Assembly (NCBI GenBank): GCA_009760855.2
Contig: WPIO01000010.1
Location: 1,575,001-1,639,000 of the forward strand
Source of the DNA: Cristatella mucedo
Taxonomy: Eukaryota; Bryozoa; Phylactolaemata; Cristatellidae
DNA length: 64,000 nt
Direction: 5' to 3'
Below are positions 1 to 21,139 of this stretch, in pieces; positions within the stretch are counted from its first letter, which is position 1, and each line of letters starts with the position of its first letter. Made by a program: the position numbers and the translations under genes. The notes beneath the pieces were generated by a model. It ran no database searches, was not told where the DNA came from, and saw only the letters and a list, made by a program, of their open reading frames with translations.

Positions 1-82
1 ACTGGTCCCATGCCCATGTGCACATCGAGGGAGGGTGTGTCAAACGGGTCGTCGAAAACGGCCACAGCTACTCGTCGTCCGG

Positions 83-295
83 TGGGCGTAGCCCCTGGGT
101 CTTAACCCAGGAGGTAAGGCGCTGGCTCTGCTCACGGGCAAGGACACGTGGGTTCGAGTACGCCAGTAGACGACCCTGTATTGACCCCTGCAAGCGGCTG
201 TGATGGCCATTCAGGCTCTTCTGCCTCTTTTCAAATGAGGCTGCTAAATCAGCCTAACAGTATTGTTATTATTATTATTGTTATTATTATAGACT
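83..295 (+). mobile_element. type-1 tRNA-derived SINE
   Basis: A tRNA-like head has B-box GGGTTCGAGTACGCCA at 151. The body follows (CCCCTGCAAGCGGCTGTGAT, GGCTCTTCTGCCTCTTTTC), with the AGGCTGCTAAATCAGCCTA end and a (TTATTA)n tail. Confidence 0.75.
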
Positions 296-718
296 GCATT
301 GCCAGTGCTGCCACCACTGCCTACTGCACTACGGCCACTACGGCCGCTGCAGTAGCGCTGCTGCTGCTACTGGTCAGGCTGCTGCTGCTGCCGCCTTATC
401 GTTCGAATGCCAGTCGCGGCACTCAGCTGTCTGCTTTGCAAGGGAAGAATGAGTTTGGCGTTTGTTTGCCGAAGCTGGGCAACGCTCCTGCGGCCGAGCT
501 GGTGATGGAATGTTTGATCTATCGAGAGGTCGTACATTTATTCGGAAGCCAGGGTCCGGCTTAGCATTCAGCAGGGTGTGTAAATTGCATGCAGTCGACC
601 TCAGTCATGCGAGGCAGCACGCAGTGGCAGCCCTGTCTCAGCCCGAACAGTGCCATGCCTAGGCAAAAGAAATCTTGCCGCACCAGCCTTCGGTGCGAGG
701 GAGTTTATTGGTGTCTGA

Positions 719-723
719 GTGTG

Positions 724-796
<73 letters not shown>
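719..796. repeat. (GT)n microsatellite
   Basis: About 39 GT units. It also keeps poly-Cys/Val and poly-His/Thr frames open, which are not genes. Confidence 0.98.
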
Positions 797-798
<2 letters not shown>

Positions 799-1008
799 CT
801 GTGTGCACGTGTGAGCAATGCATGTATGCGTGTGCCTGTTACACGTGTGCGAGTTGGTGCTTGTGTGCATCTGTGTGTCGATGTGTGAGTGTACATGAAA
901 GAGAAATGCCGTGCATCTTTGATTCAGCCCTTGCATTCATTCTCGAGTGCAATGTTGATGCGCATACCGAAAGAACATTGCTAAATGCCTCTCTCAGTGT
1001 TTTCTTAA

Positions 1009-1012
<4 letters not shown>

Positions 1013-1101
<89 letters not shown>
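1013..1101. repeat. (CT)n microsatellite before an Eps8-like exon
   Basis: About 44 CT units, ending 48 bp before the 1149 acceptor. Confidence 0.98.
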
Positions 1102-1103
<2 letters not shown>

Positions 1104-1149
1104 TGTATTGATACTCTGTTTCCTGATTCACATTCTGCTTTTCTGGCAG

Positions 1150-9736
<8,587 letters not shown>

Positions 9737-9805
9737 GTACGAGTACCAAACTCCCAGCCTTGGCAAGCAGTGGAGCAGTGACTGTAGAGGCATTACATTG
9801 CATTA

Positions 9806-9962
<157 letters not shown>

Positions 9963-9984
9963 AAAGGCGTCATAGAGACTCAAG

Positions 9985-11890
9985 CAAGAACTCTATCAAA
10001 GGACAGAGACATTGCTGCGATACTGCCATGCCTGAAATACCGGATGCGGCTATCTTTGCTGCCACAGCTGCCTACATAAGCAGAGCTTGCTTGCAGTTGT
10101 TGCCCGAGGCTACACACTTGCTAGGGCAGTAATTAGCTCACCCCGAGGTGGAGCGCTATCAAAAAATGATTATCTTATGCTTTTTAGCTGTTGCTGCTCT
10201 GCTATCTATCAATAGTAGTCACCGCTGCCTAAAGCTTGCAGGGCAAGATGCCATTCGTGATGCTGTTGCATCTGCTTGAGCACACTGACCACAACTTCGG
10301 TAGCGGCCCGAAGGCCTTCCGGAAACTTACTGACTTTTCCAATAGCTCGGGTGATCTATCTGTCTGGTACGTAAGATAGACTGTATCCAAGCCCTGAGTT
10401 TGTAACCAGAGCCAAATAGATAGGTGGCCCTTCCATGACAGGGCTTAGTTTTGTGGGTTGCCAGTTGCGAATGGTCAATAGACCTTAAGGCCCTTATCAA
10501 AGACTTGAGTCTTAACCAGGGATTATGCAAAGTAGCCCTTTGACCGGCTGAGAACTAGAGCTCTGTGAAACCCCAATAGAGCAATAGGCTCTTTGGCAAT
10601 ACCATACATTTAATGTCAATGCCTGTAGAAAGATAAAAAATCTTCCTTTATCAATCAGTGCTACAGGTTTGATTCCACTTGGACAATAGTAAGAAGATAT
10701 CTTATGCAGCATCGCAGGGCTGCTACCTAGAATTGTCACATGGTAAACCACTCGAGAAATGCTAAAGACGTGATTGCTTCTCTGTCTTCCGAATTGAATC
10801 CTTGGGGTAGTCTGCTCATCAGCTTTAAAACATCTTCCTTAACTCTACAAACCGTGTCCTGCCTGCCGGCAGAGCTTGATAGATTGGTGGCATAGCTTGA
10901 TTGGAGTGTCGACGTAGCTCGACTGTCAAAGGGTTCGAGATGAAACAGAAGTGTGAGCAATGGCAGTAGCAGTCCAAACAATCTGCTTGCTTGCTGCAAA
11001 TCATTCGCTTCCCCGAGGGCTGGCCGACGCCTTGCGACCACCGCATTCCAAAGAAGACTTGCTGGGTCTTTAATATGAAACAGACTTGCTTGAGCAGCCC
11101 AGAACGATGAGTGTGAGCTTGTTGCACTCTGGCATCAAGCAAGTCTCAGCTCTCCCTCCCCTCCTGACCAGGCAAAAAGTGTTGGCTGCCGATCGCTGGT
11201 CACTGGAAGACTTCAAGCGATTGGCATCGTGCAGATGCAAGGGATGGCCTGCTGGTGGAAGAGGGAAGCGCCTCCTGTCGCTCTGCGAGTGTTTTCTCCC
11301 CTGTTCTCACCTGGTCATCGTTAATGCTAAATAATGCAGACTACACGCATGGTTGTAGCTTGCTTTCCTGCACATTAGCTACGTGCTCCGACGAACCATA
11401 TTAACACTTGGAGGTATGCATTAATAAATGTGCACTCGATCTTCATTACGTTCATTCTGTTTCCAATGTACTGGGGCATCTTTTGTGATATTGCATCTCA
11501 TCGGTAGGTGCCACTTTATGTAAACAGAGCTGCTTGTAAGATACCTTCGTATGCACCAGGCACACGCAGAGATGAAGGTTTGGCAGATGATCTCGCTCAA
11601 CTGCAACTCAAGAGCTGAACCGGCATGCCTAGTCTACTCTGTGCGCTTCAGTGAAGCTGCTACCTAAATAGGCGAATTCTAAATGAAGCCGTCGACCTTG
11701 CTAAACGCAGTCAATAAGTAACTTCAGGGTGTGGGTAGGTAACCTGCCACCCCTGTACCCAGCAACCGTGCTGGCATAGCCTTCGACATGTAACTGAGCT
11801 GAATGGCGTAGCTGCTGTGATGTAGATGGTGTAGCTGCTGGGTACCAGATGCAGGCAGGCAAGCAGACGATGCACTGCTGGTCCCTACTT
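9985..11890. other. intergenic or Eps8-like intron, no gene seen
   Basis: Minus-strand frames at 10327-10530, 10512-10751 and 10736-11041 are coding-like in places (for example LKLMSRLPQGFNSEDREAIT) but have no secure borders. They may be remnants of an unrecognised element. Confidence 0.4.
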
Positions 11891-13860
11891 CTAAGGCTGC
11901 CACTCTGTCATTCTCATTGAGCCGTATAAAGTTCGGCTGTAGTAGAGTGACGCAATTAACGGCTGCATTCCGCCAGCTGATCGCTGCTGATCGACAGAAG
12001 AATGGCTATCGCCTGCCGTGGCTCGCCTGGGAACCTGTGCCGCTAGGCGTGGCATGGCGGCAGCAGCGCTAAATATGCCTTCTTGTCTCTCGTCAGACGA
12101 CGACACAGCAGCAGCAGCCACTTCGGAGCAAAGTAAGGCCCGTGTGCTCATTCGGCAGACCAGTGATAACTGCACGGCTTGCACAGCTGCCATAGCTAGC
12201 TAGCGACACACTCTGCTGTCACTGCACAGTCCAACTTGTAACTCAGCAGTCCAACTTGCCGACTGCTCAGTAACGAAGCCGCGATCGTCGTGGCGGTGCG
12301 GTCGCTTTCAGCAGCAGCAGCACGTCCTGCCCTCTCTTGCCTCTCTTCCTCGTGACTGCCGTCTGAAACAATGCCGACGGCTCGAGTGCATGCATCGAGC
12401 GCCGTCGTGCGGCGCTGAGCAGCGGCTCGCCTCGACTGCTTCGACTCTACTAGCCTTCGGAGCCATCCGAGCACTTCCCCCCCCCTACCACTACTACCAC
12501 CGCTACCACCACAGCTCCTCCACCACCACAGCTCCTCCACCACCACAGTTTCACCACCACCAGCTGCTGCTGCCACCTCCCTTGCCGTTGCCATGGCACT
12601 CGGCAGTGGTGGGCCAGAGAACTCTCCTGTGGAGCAACGTCGTCGTCGCGTCGAAGCTGAGCCGCCTTCGACTCTGCTCTGCCGTGCTGCTGCCATGGCG
12701 GAGGTCGCATTTACGCAGTGCCGCAGAGCGGTCGATCGCCTGGCAGGCTGGCGAGCAAGGCGCTCGCCAGCAGCCGACTTTTGACGCTTCCGAAGAAACC
12801 GACTGCGCTCTCGGTTGCAATGCTCGCCGCATGGCTCTCGGTCGTGCTTTGCTTGTGTCGCTGCTCGTGAAGGTCGTGACCGTCGTGAGCATCAAGCATC
12901 ACGCCTCGCAGCCCCACGTGCCCTCGGCAAAGTCGGAGTCGGAGTTTGCCTTTGTTCGCTTTCGTCGTCACACAGTCGCTGCGATTTGTCACGTGCTCTC
13001 GCTGCCGTTACAGGTGACGCCGGCATCGCGCAGGTTTCCAGCGGAAAGAAGCTGTAGCCGCTGGCAGGCGGGCACTGCTGCCTGCCTGCTTGCCTGCCAG
13101 TGGCTACCAGCAAGCCAGGGACGCATATGCCAGCTGCCTGCGAGCCACCAGCAACCGTGCGCTCATCATTTGCTGTCTTTGATCTGGCTCCTGGAATTGG
13201 CATCCCAGCCAGCTGCCAGGCAGCCAGTTCGCCGATGCTCGTAGTCCAGCATAGTGGTGACCGCGAGCTGATGCCGATGTGTCTGGACTGCTGAAGCAAA
13301 GCAGCCGCCCAGAGCCGCCGGCTCTGTCGGCTGCCTCTTGTCGTCCTTGGCAGCCACATTCTTACCCCCTTGCCGAAAAGCACCCTAGCTAAGAGAAATG
13401 GTTGCTACTCGATCCCGGGCAGAATTCGATTGCAACGTCTAACTTACGTGTGGGGCTGCCACTGCCTCCGGCACTGCCGCCACCACCGCCACTCCGGCTA
13501 CTCCCACCGCCACTGCTGCTGCTGCTGATGACGATGTCTCGGCGGTGAGAGCACGCCGTGCTGTGGGCACGGCACACCTTGGCCGGTGGACGATGCTGGC
13601 TAGCTGTTAAATAGATGCATCTGCCGTCGTCCCTGCATCGTCGAACTCTCGCCTGAGCTCGCTCTACTAATAGCGCAGCTCTGCAGTAAAGTGTGTCACT
13701 CGATTGTGCTTGGTCCACTGCTCGGCTGCAGCTCGGCTTTCCTGCCAGGCTTTGTGCAATGTGAATGCAGGCACAGCCGACGAATCTCGCGCGTGCCGTC
13801 TTCACAACGCAGGCACACAGCTGGTGGCTAGCGAGATATCGCATCAAAGTGATGCCCACC
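11890..13860. other. GC/CpG-rich block with CCA-repeat stretch, no gene assigned
   Basis: This 2 kb is markedly richer in CG, CTG and CCA triplets than its flanks. It includes a tandem 18-bp CAGCTCCTCCACCACCA-type repeat at 12505-12560. Long frames exist on both strands (for example 12390-13244 +), but all are low-complexity (poly-Pro/His, Ala, Ser) as expected in such DNA. It might be a promoter-associated CpG region; no start site is evident. Confidence 0.3.
12018..12203 (+). CDS. short coding-like segment in a GC-rich block
   Basis: The frame reads MAAAALNMPSCLSSDDDTAA, then AATSEQSKARVLIRQTSDNC to TAG 12201. The acceptor CCGTGCCGCTAG lies at about 12046. It could be a late exon on the Eps8-like strand, but the phase does not fit the 9736 donor. 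Low support. Confidence 0.15.
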   Translation: MARLGTCAARRGMAAAALNMPSCLSSDDDTAAAATSEQSKARVLIRQTSDNCTACTAAIAS

Positions 13861-15190
13861 TCTTCTTCATTGCCACGCCTTGATTAAGCAAACCGTCGGA
13901 TATAGAGCTATCTAATCGATTCGCGCTAGCATGGCAATCGTTCTTCAAATCATTTGGATGAGCAATTAGCATCTCTTTTCGCTGTGAAAGAGGTGGCAGA
14001 TGTATGCAGTGTGTTGATCTTCATTCCACTAATAATACAGCTACCCATTGTCACTGCTGCGTTTCCATTGACTTTGCATCCAATGCATGTGCAACTGTAT
14101 CGTCTCCATCAGAGTTACCATCAATGCAATCTAGCTTGCAGGCCTTGGCCCCGGGCAGATGCCTGCTTTTTTGCTTGCCACCCGCTCTGTTGCTATCCCT
14201 TCAGATTGCCAGAGGTCGGCTTAGCAATTTTTTTACCTTGGGTGAAAAGGTGCTCATCAAAAGCCTTTGAGTTTGCTCGAATCGTATGCGAGCACGTGTC
14301 TGGCAAGTTATATCTTTGTCACGGCGTTTAGCTTTTTACACGGGGCTGATGTCAAAAAATCGTCACGGCTTGGCGAATACCAATTATAAATCAGTCCAAT
14401 GGGGATTACAACAATACTAGACTATGCTTAACTAGTGTTTGATGTCCATGTCACCACATCCGTGTTCTCGAACCTCTTCGTTTAAGGTGGACAGCCAAGC
14501 AGTACGCTTGGCACAACACAGGTACGACACCGGACATAGTTCGATGAGTATGGAGATGCCGAACACAGTCAATCTTAATCCTAGTCACATTTTCCTCAGT
14601 CAATTCTACTTTGCAGGGAGTGCACATCCACCTGACCTTGTAATTAAGGACGTAAAGAGCGGCCTCATTTGTACAGCTGTAAAGGAGCCCTAGAGGCTAC
14701 TACTCTGCTAGCTGAGACCAATTAATGATTGCCTCCAGAAGGTCTCGAGTCCGAAACCTGGATCGTGCCTGAAATTTGAGCTCCTCACCCCACACCTAAG
14801 ATCCCGTGACAATAATGCCGGCGCTAGCCTACAGCTTGCTAAACTCGTTTATACTTCAATGCGTCGAAAAGTATTGTCACTTATTTTGCTAAGCAAACTT
14901 TCTTAAATAATTGGCATTTTAACGCGTTTGGTATGGTATTTACTGAGTGACTTGCAAAGTGGAATTAACCCAAAGCTTCGCGTATGAAGGCGAGTGCATT
15001 AATACGTAAGCTACAATGTTTCTTTGGGTTAATCGACCTCTTTTCGTGTCGTATAGGGTATCGGGGTAAACGCCTGCAGCAAAAGCAATCAAATAAGTTG
15101 CTAGTGCAGCTGACATATTCATCACTTGGATGCGGTCACAATACGCAAGGTTACTGCGTGTAAGTAAGTTAGTGGTACATTAGTGGATGA
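13860..15190. other. no gene assigned
   Basis: A + frame at 14439-14693 (NTVNLNPSHIFLSQFYFAGS) and others are open but unsupported by splice sites. No repeats recognised. Confidence 0.4.
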
Positions 15191-15436
15191 CTACTAGCGG
15201 TAGTCAGCAAATAGAAGAGAAGTGTGGACCCCCTCCAATTCATATTTTTTTATTTATTGGCAGCAGCCGTTGGTGTAGAAGTACGACCTCTATCCCAGCA
15301 GTGCCCAGGACGCGCATAGGTCAACGGCGGGCCCTTACAAGTACAGCGTTTCGTCCCACGAGACGCTGCCCGCCGTCAGCGGGCTTCTTTCGCCGAGAAA
15401 GCTGAGCCTCGGCTTTCCTTAGCGGCCAGCCAGCCA

Positions 15437-15766
15437 CTAGTCCGCGGGCGGCGGCCGGTATCCGTACTTCTCGGGCGCACAGCCTCCGCTTCGCGGCGGC
15501 TGTGCGGCGGCGGCGGCTCGGTCTTTCGATCTGCTTCTGCGCAGCATTTTGCGTTTCGGACTGGCAGCGGTCGTCCGGGGCAGCCGGTCGACCCGGATCG
15601 ACCGAGATGCCGAGCACTTCCGTCGACGGGCTGAAGCTCTCTGCTCGCTGTCTCGAGGTCTCCAGCTTACGATTGGACGACTAGCAGTGGCCTCTCTTCG
15701 TGGGCCGTTTGTTTGATATGCGTGTGCCTCGTCCTCCTTGGCTAGGTCCGTAGAGATTCCGTACAC
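15437..15766 (-). CDS. basic Arg/Ser-rich minus-strand open segment in a GC-rich block
   Basis: A 109-codon frame includes YGISTDLAKEDEAHAYQTNG, RSRSKDRAAAAAQPPRSGG and the end CAPEKYGYRPPPAD before TAG at 15437. The block at 15300-15660 is GC- and CG-rich compared with both sides, as around a gene. No acceptor is secure, and GC-rich DNA keeps frames open by chance. Confidence 0.2.
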   Translation of the reverse strand: MYGISTDLAKEDEAHAYQTNGPRREATASRPIVSWRPRDSEQRASARRRKCSASRSIRVDRLPRTTAASPKRKMLRRSRSKDRAAAAAQPPRSGGCAPEKYGYRPPPAD

Positions 15767-16589
15767 GTGTACTCGATACCTTTCAGCGTCCGAAGCAATT
15801 ACCTCATTGCTGCATTGCGATCAACTGTATTTGGCTGTGTTTATCCAATGGGGTCAATTGCAGTATGCAGGCAAGGTAAAATAACAGCGATGACGGACAG
15901 GGATGGGATTTGCAACCTTTGATGTCCGGCTGGATGGGGTATGAAATCGCATTTGATGGGCGCATGCTTGTCGTATTACTGAGGTCGACGGTTGATCGAG
16001 ACTCGTGCCAACAGTTAGATGACTCAAAAGGTTGCCATTCCCCCAGGCGACTCCTGTTGAAGTCAGCTGCTACAATTGACGAGCCAACTAACCCTAATAC
16101 AGAGCGTGCAAAGCGTGCCGTAAGGGGTCTAACTTAGCTAAAATAGCCTCAAAGTTTAAGACAATTTTGTTATGCTTAGTGAAAAAAATTACCAGCTAAC
16201 AAGCTTCATGGGTGCAAGTAGGCCGCTGTTTTCGGGATCAAAAGTCCGTAGTTTGTATCTCGGAAGTGTAAAGGTCGTAAATTTTCTCATTGGGTGGTTA
16301 ATGGCAATTGAGCAGATGCTATCTACGGACATGTAGCCGCTTCTGCCTACATCCGCCTATTAACAAGTCATCAAACATTCTGCCAACAGCCATAGACAGA
16401 CAGCTTTCTTTATCAATAGATTCCGATCTTCCGGAACTGTTGCAGTCCCAACTGACTGGTTTCCCCATGCAACTTCATGTACATGAAGGCGGCAACCCGT
16501 GTTAATTTTTTGGGTTTATGATCTGCCACCATATGGATGTCAGCAATACATGCGGGTGTTGAGAAAGTTTGTCGAGCTGGAGGGCTGCA

Positions 16590-16690
16590 AGGAATTAAAG
16601 CAAAGGTACAACTGAGTGTCATCTACATAAAAGTGAAGCCTAGATTGTGCTTGGCGATCATATCAGTTAGAGCGAGAATAGGCTTTCTAA
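16590..16690 (-). mobile_element. small LINE RT fragment
   Basis: AAAAGTGAAGCCTAGATTGT and GCTTGGCGATCATATCAG give, in reverse, D-M-I-A-K-H-N-L-G-F-T-F, the RT block before YADD. Confidence 0.55.
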
Positions 16691-17029
16691 AAATAGTCAT
16701 TTTTGAAAAACTTGCTGTTTTCAATTTTTGCTTTACTCTTTTTTATTTTTCACTAATTTTACAGTCAATATCTTATTTTTGCAATATACAAAATTCTATA
16801 ATATACCTTTCGCGATAACTTCTAAATCCATACATTTTTGCATCTTATAAAAATATTTCTAGAATACAAGTGCATTAAGCGACTTTTCTGAGACGCGATC
16901 TTAATTGTGTACCGAAGTTCATACAGATCGAAAAAACTCTTTCAACGTCCGTTGATGTCGGTTTAATGGGTATGATTGCGTTACACAATTTCTGGAGATG
17001 TTCAGTGCACTAGTCGGAGCTCCTGAACA

Positions 17030-18560
17030 GCCTGAATTCGGACTTTAGCCATTAGAAACTGTTTTTCCCTCCGACTGCAATTGATGATCCATCTTTTGGA
17101 GCAACAAATTCAATTCATTTTGAAGAGACAAGTTCACCTTTTCAACATCTATCGACGTCGGTTCGACAAAAACTTCTACATCGTTGACTCCAGGTAGACA
17201 AAATGCTAGATGTCCTGCAAAATTTAGCTTAGCTTGTCGGGGTTACAGATGGATCTTTGAGACTGCGCAAGAGGTTCATGAAATCTTTGTTCAATTGCTC
17301 TTCAATGCAATAATTCAAATTTTCTATGAGCTTAGTACTAATGTCATCATTCAAGTTAGACAGCTTGCTGAACATAAGTTCTAAATTGTGTTTTCGCTAA
17401 CCAACGTCGGCTTTTCGCCTTGGATTCTGAATAGCAAGTTTCTCAGGTTCCGTTGCCTTCAAAAGACTTTTGAGAGCGTCGAAATCCAACTTCTCAATCA
17501 TTTCTAGCAGCTTGAAGTCGTTAGTGTCTCGCTGATGGTGACTTCTGGCTTTATTAGTGGCTCTAACATTGCTGTGGTGAAGTTCCAGCGCGTCTTCGCG
17601 TCAAGATGCAATTCAATCTCGCGTCCGAACTCAGCTTTTACTTTGGATTGAAAGACAATCTTTGGAACCCTTGATTTGTTTTGATGAATTTGACAAGCTT
17701 GCGTGATTTTGTCAGCAGATGGTAGTAATTGACGTCTCCTTTTGATGCATCCTCGCTGATCACTTCCAAGTCAGTACCTGCTTCAAAATTGCCCATTTGA
17801 CCAATATTATCATTATCCAGGTTTAAATCGTCCATCTCAATACTCTTATTGTACATTGTGTCACAATGTCAAAGGTGCAGACCGTGATTTTAAGTCTTTC
17901 CGATCAAATTGATGTGACAAATGCGCTTCGTATTTATTGCAGCGCTGTCCTGAGTAGATCCCACAAAATCCTTCTCCGCGGTTATTCAAAAAATGCTCAA
18001 ATGCTATTTCATCGATTTGACTATATCTAAGCAGTGCACGAACCCAATATGCGAACAAGACCCGTTTTTATTGTTCTTTTACCTCCGCTATCATGAATGT
18101 TGACTCCAAAGAATTGACATCCTCTCACGGCTGTGTATTAATCCACAGTCATGCTAAACTTTATTCCGTTTACGATTTTTCCCTTGACGTCGGCAATCGT
18201 TTTGTTTCTCTTCTTCGTAACCATCGTGCTTCATCACATTGCTTTTGTCCTCTGGAAGCTTGAGTTCATCCCGTTTATTGCCGTATATACTTGTTTCTAG
18301 TGATAGCTCTAATCGATAATCCATCAGTAGCCAGGTCACTAAAAATCTGCTTTGGACTCTTTCGCCCCAGGAAATCGGCAGTCGTTTTTTCTCTCTTATT
18401 TTTCACGGGCTCTTCCTTAGATTAACATCCTACAGCAGGTTTATTAAAATCAATTCCATTTTTTCACGTGGTTCTTCCACGTTGTCGTAGAGTTTCCAAA
18501 ACATTTGATAATTTTATTATATCGTTCACACTGACCTTCTAGCTTCTCTGTGACTAGGTT
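17030..18560 (-). mobile_element. decayed hAT-type transposase in AT-rich block
   Basis: Minus-strand reading at 17880-17560 gives LHL-HCDTMYNKS, then YYHLLTKSRKLVKFIKTNQG, and in continuation EFGREIELHLDAKTRWNFTT followed by AMLEPLIKPE. The RKLVKFI, EFG-EL and LD-KTRWN spacing is typical of hAT transposases. A charged segment at 18155-18339 and a 17090-17210 segment (EKVNLSLQNELNLLLQKMDH) may be its ends. Stops break it. The block is much more AT-rich than its surroundings. Confidence 0.55.
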
Positions 18561-18959
18561 TTTTTTTTATTTTTCGGCGTATTCCCAAACTGAAGACATG
18601 GCTGAAAATAACATCAGTTTTTCTATGCCACAAGATCAATGTAATTAATATCTTACTTATTTTTGGCAAAATTGTGCTTTAATTTTAGCTTCTGGCCAAT
18701 TTGATAAATCGCCATAACAAATCACTATCCCATTTAAAAAAAACTTTAAAAATTTGTTTTCTGTTACATACTTCTCATTCACAATGAACGTTGGCGCTTC
18801 AGTTATAGCATCTTTTGCTTAAAAACTGCCTTTAGATACAGTAAAACAGTTAGAAAAACTGCTGTTTACTGTTTCAATGTTTGGGTAAAAAACAGCTGTT
18901 TTACTTTTGCTGCTAAATAGTTACCAGAAACTCTAGGTGATTCTATAAACTTGTAGCCG

Positions 18960-19760
18960 AGTTCCAGGGGTCAGGGGCTAATTCCCGCCAAACCCCGCCA
19001 TACTCCGGCCACGCTGCCGCTCGCCATGTCGCTGAGCTAGGGTAAGACGAGCGGCCGTCAGACCGTCAGGCCGTTAGACCTCTTTATAATATCGCACGCG
19101 CCAACAACAACAGGGGAACTAAGCAAGTCTACGGGGATGGTCCTAAACAAAGTAAACTATAGGGGTGCAAGATGACGCAGCAAACGCGAACAAACGTGTT
19201 AGTTGGTCAGTCGGCTTCCGCAGTTCCGCCGTTGTACCGACTTCGAATTCAACAGTGCGAGCGTACACCGTAAAAGATCCGGCTAGCTGAGTAACTGCTT
19301 GACTAGTCGGAGTCGATGCCCACCACAGTCGAGAGCTTCCGCCGAAAGACGCCAACACACGGGTGGCCAGGGACACTACTCGGGGAACGCGGCGTAGTAT
19401 ACAAGTCACCGCAACGAGCGAGCTATCCGGCTCCGCTCGAGCCGTGGGCACTCGTCGCCTTGCGTGCGTGGCCGCATCACCGGAGCACGCCTGCATCCAG
19501 GTGCATAACTCGGCGAGACCGGGAGCCTCCAACACCTCGACTTACTCGGCCAACTTCCCGTACCCAAGAGCCCCGGTGACCTCACGTCACTGCACATCCG
19601 GCCATGCCGTAGGACCGACCCCGGCCGGTGACCCTTGCCCTCATAATAGCCGTCCGGTCCCAGCCAACCGAACCTAGCCTGGGTAGAAACTGCCAGGAGA
19701 AGCGGACCGAGAACTCAGCCCTGAGGTCTCGCAGTGCTTCAGTGATTCCTTTGGTAATCT
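18960..19760. other. GC-rich segment between hAT and LINE relics
   Basis: An abrupt change from AT-rich to CG-rich sequence at about 18960. Frames on both strands are open (minus 19143-19535, plus 19363-19677) with Arg/Pro/Thr-rich composition. It could be the 5' end of a retroelement; no diagnostic motif found. Confidence 0.3.
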
Positions 19761-19768
19761 TTTTATTT

Positions 19769-20110
19769 TCACGCGTCAATATTCAGGAGTCTCGCACTGA
19801 GATAGGACTTAAAACATTGCAGCGCACTGCCAGCGATGCCCAGGCGAGATGAGAGGCGCTCAAGAAGAACTTTCTGATCGATGGTATCGAACGCTGCAAA
19901 AAGATCGAGCAATACAAGCACAATGACTTTACGTAAGTCTTCATTCCTGAGAAGGTCGTTGTAAACCCTAAACAATGCTGACTCTGTGAAGTGATCAGCT
20001 CTAAAACCAGACTGGAACTTGCTTGCTAGGTTTGACATTTCAGTGTAAGAGTTCAGCTTGTTGGCCACAAACTCATTCCAGTATCTTTGATTGGAGCTTT
20101 AGAAGAGAGA
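19769..20110 (-). mobile_element. CR1/L2-like LINE RT fragment
   Basis: The minus frame reads ANKLNSYTEMSNLASKFQSG, FRADHFTESALFRVYNDLLR, then the RT motif-A block LLDLFAAFDTIDQKVLLERL and SSRLGIAGSALQCFKSYLS. It is the best preserved RT palm piece in the window and matches the + strand copy at 24540-24880. Confidence 0.8.
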
Positions 20111-20259
20111 CGTGGTGATAGCTGCTCAAGTCTTCTTAGTCTGGTGTTTCTTATGCATGGCAACAGCAGATCTATGCATAGTAGAAGTAGGATCATTGGT
20201 GCATTGTCCAGGGGACTAGTAGTCTTATTTGATTTGGAGATGAATTTAAGGATGTATCT

Positions 20260-20880
20260 CTGTCTGTAACTCCAAAAAGTCATAAAGACCATGTGGGTGT
20301 TAGGCAGGAGAGTTTTGTATAGCGCACTCACAGCCTAAGCGGCTTTTGGTACGCATTCGGTAGCCAACAGACTTCGTCTCACGCAACAAAGAGAAAGTGG
20401 GAAGCATAGCAGAGTCAGGAGATCAGTTGAGGTAGTGAGTAGCATAGAAGTAGCAGATCAGGACCGCTGAAAAAGATGTGCCATAGTCGGCAGTAGGAGA
20501 GTAGTTGTCATTGCGTAAGAATTGTGGAAGCGAGTTCCAGAGCCTAGGACCTGCAGAGCTAAAGCTTCGGTCGCCAACTGTCTTTAAGCGGAGGAATGGG
20601 ACAGCTAATGTATTGTCCACACAGGACCTCAGGGCACGAACAGGCTAAAACTGATGTAGCAGTTCAGCTAGGTACGAAGGAGCCAAGCCGCGGCGGGCCT
20701 TGTGGGTCAGCGTAAGAACTTTGCTCTGTATCATTTGCTCAACCGGCAACCATCCTAGCTCTTTCAGCAAAGGTGACACGTGCTCAAACCGCTGGGACTT
20801 GAAGACTAGGACTAGGACTTGAGGACTAGGAGTCCAGGAGGGATAACACTACCTTAGGTGTGGACCTGATCTTGTCTATC
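20260..20880 (-). mobile_element. family-B LINE 3' end (C-terminal ORF2 and UTR)
   Basis: The minus frame at 20620-20423 reads NTLAVPFLRLKTVGDRSFSS and AGPRLWNSLPQFLRNDNYSP, the usual end of a CR1/Rex-type ORF2. It is followed by a distinct 3' UTR (CCTAAGCGGCTTTTGG and its 20274 CATAAAGACCATGTGGGTG, in reverse). This UTR recurs at 47420-47760 and 54440-55285. Confidence 0.72.
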
Positions 20881-21139
20881 TTTCTGACAGAGAAGCTAGG
20901 GGAGCGATCAGATTTAAGATCAGGTCAGATCAGGATTGCGATAAGTATCGCTAGGTAAGGACCTGGGAGCCTGGGAGCAGCATGGCTGAAGCAGCATGGC
21001 TGCTCCTGCTGCTACTCTTTTCTGAAGTTTCAGAGCCATCGCCTCTCAACTCCAGGAGGCCCTCTTTACGGTACTTTTCGCTTTAGCTCTCTTGAATTCA
21101 AACTCGATAGTTTACTTTGCGTTCGTACTTAATGTTTAC

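Noticed and set aside
601-936. Poly-His/Thr and poly-Cys/Val frames at the GT array
   Set aside because: Microsatellite artefacts, like the Leu/Ser and Arg/Glu frames at the CT arrays (1013, 3908, 48064, 57019).
12390-13244. A 284-codon + strand open frame in GC-rich DNA
   Set aside because: Poly-Pro/His, Leu and Ala/Ser low-complexity reading with equally long frames on the other strand; no splice sites or family match. Explained by base composition.
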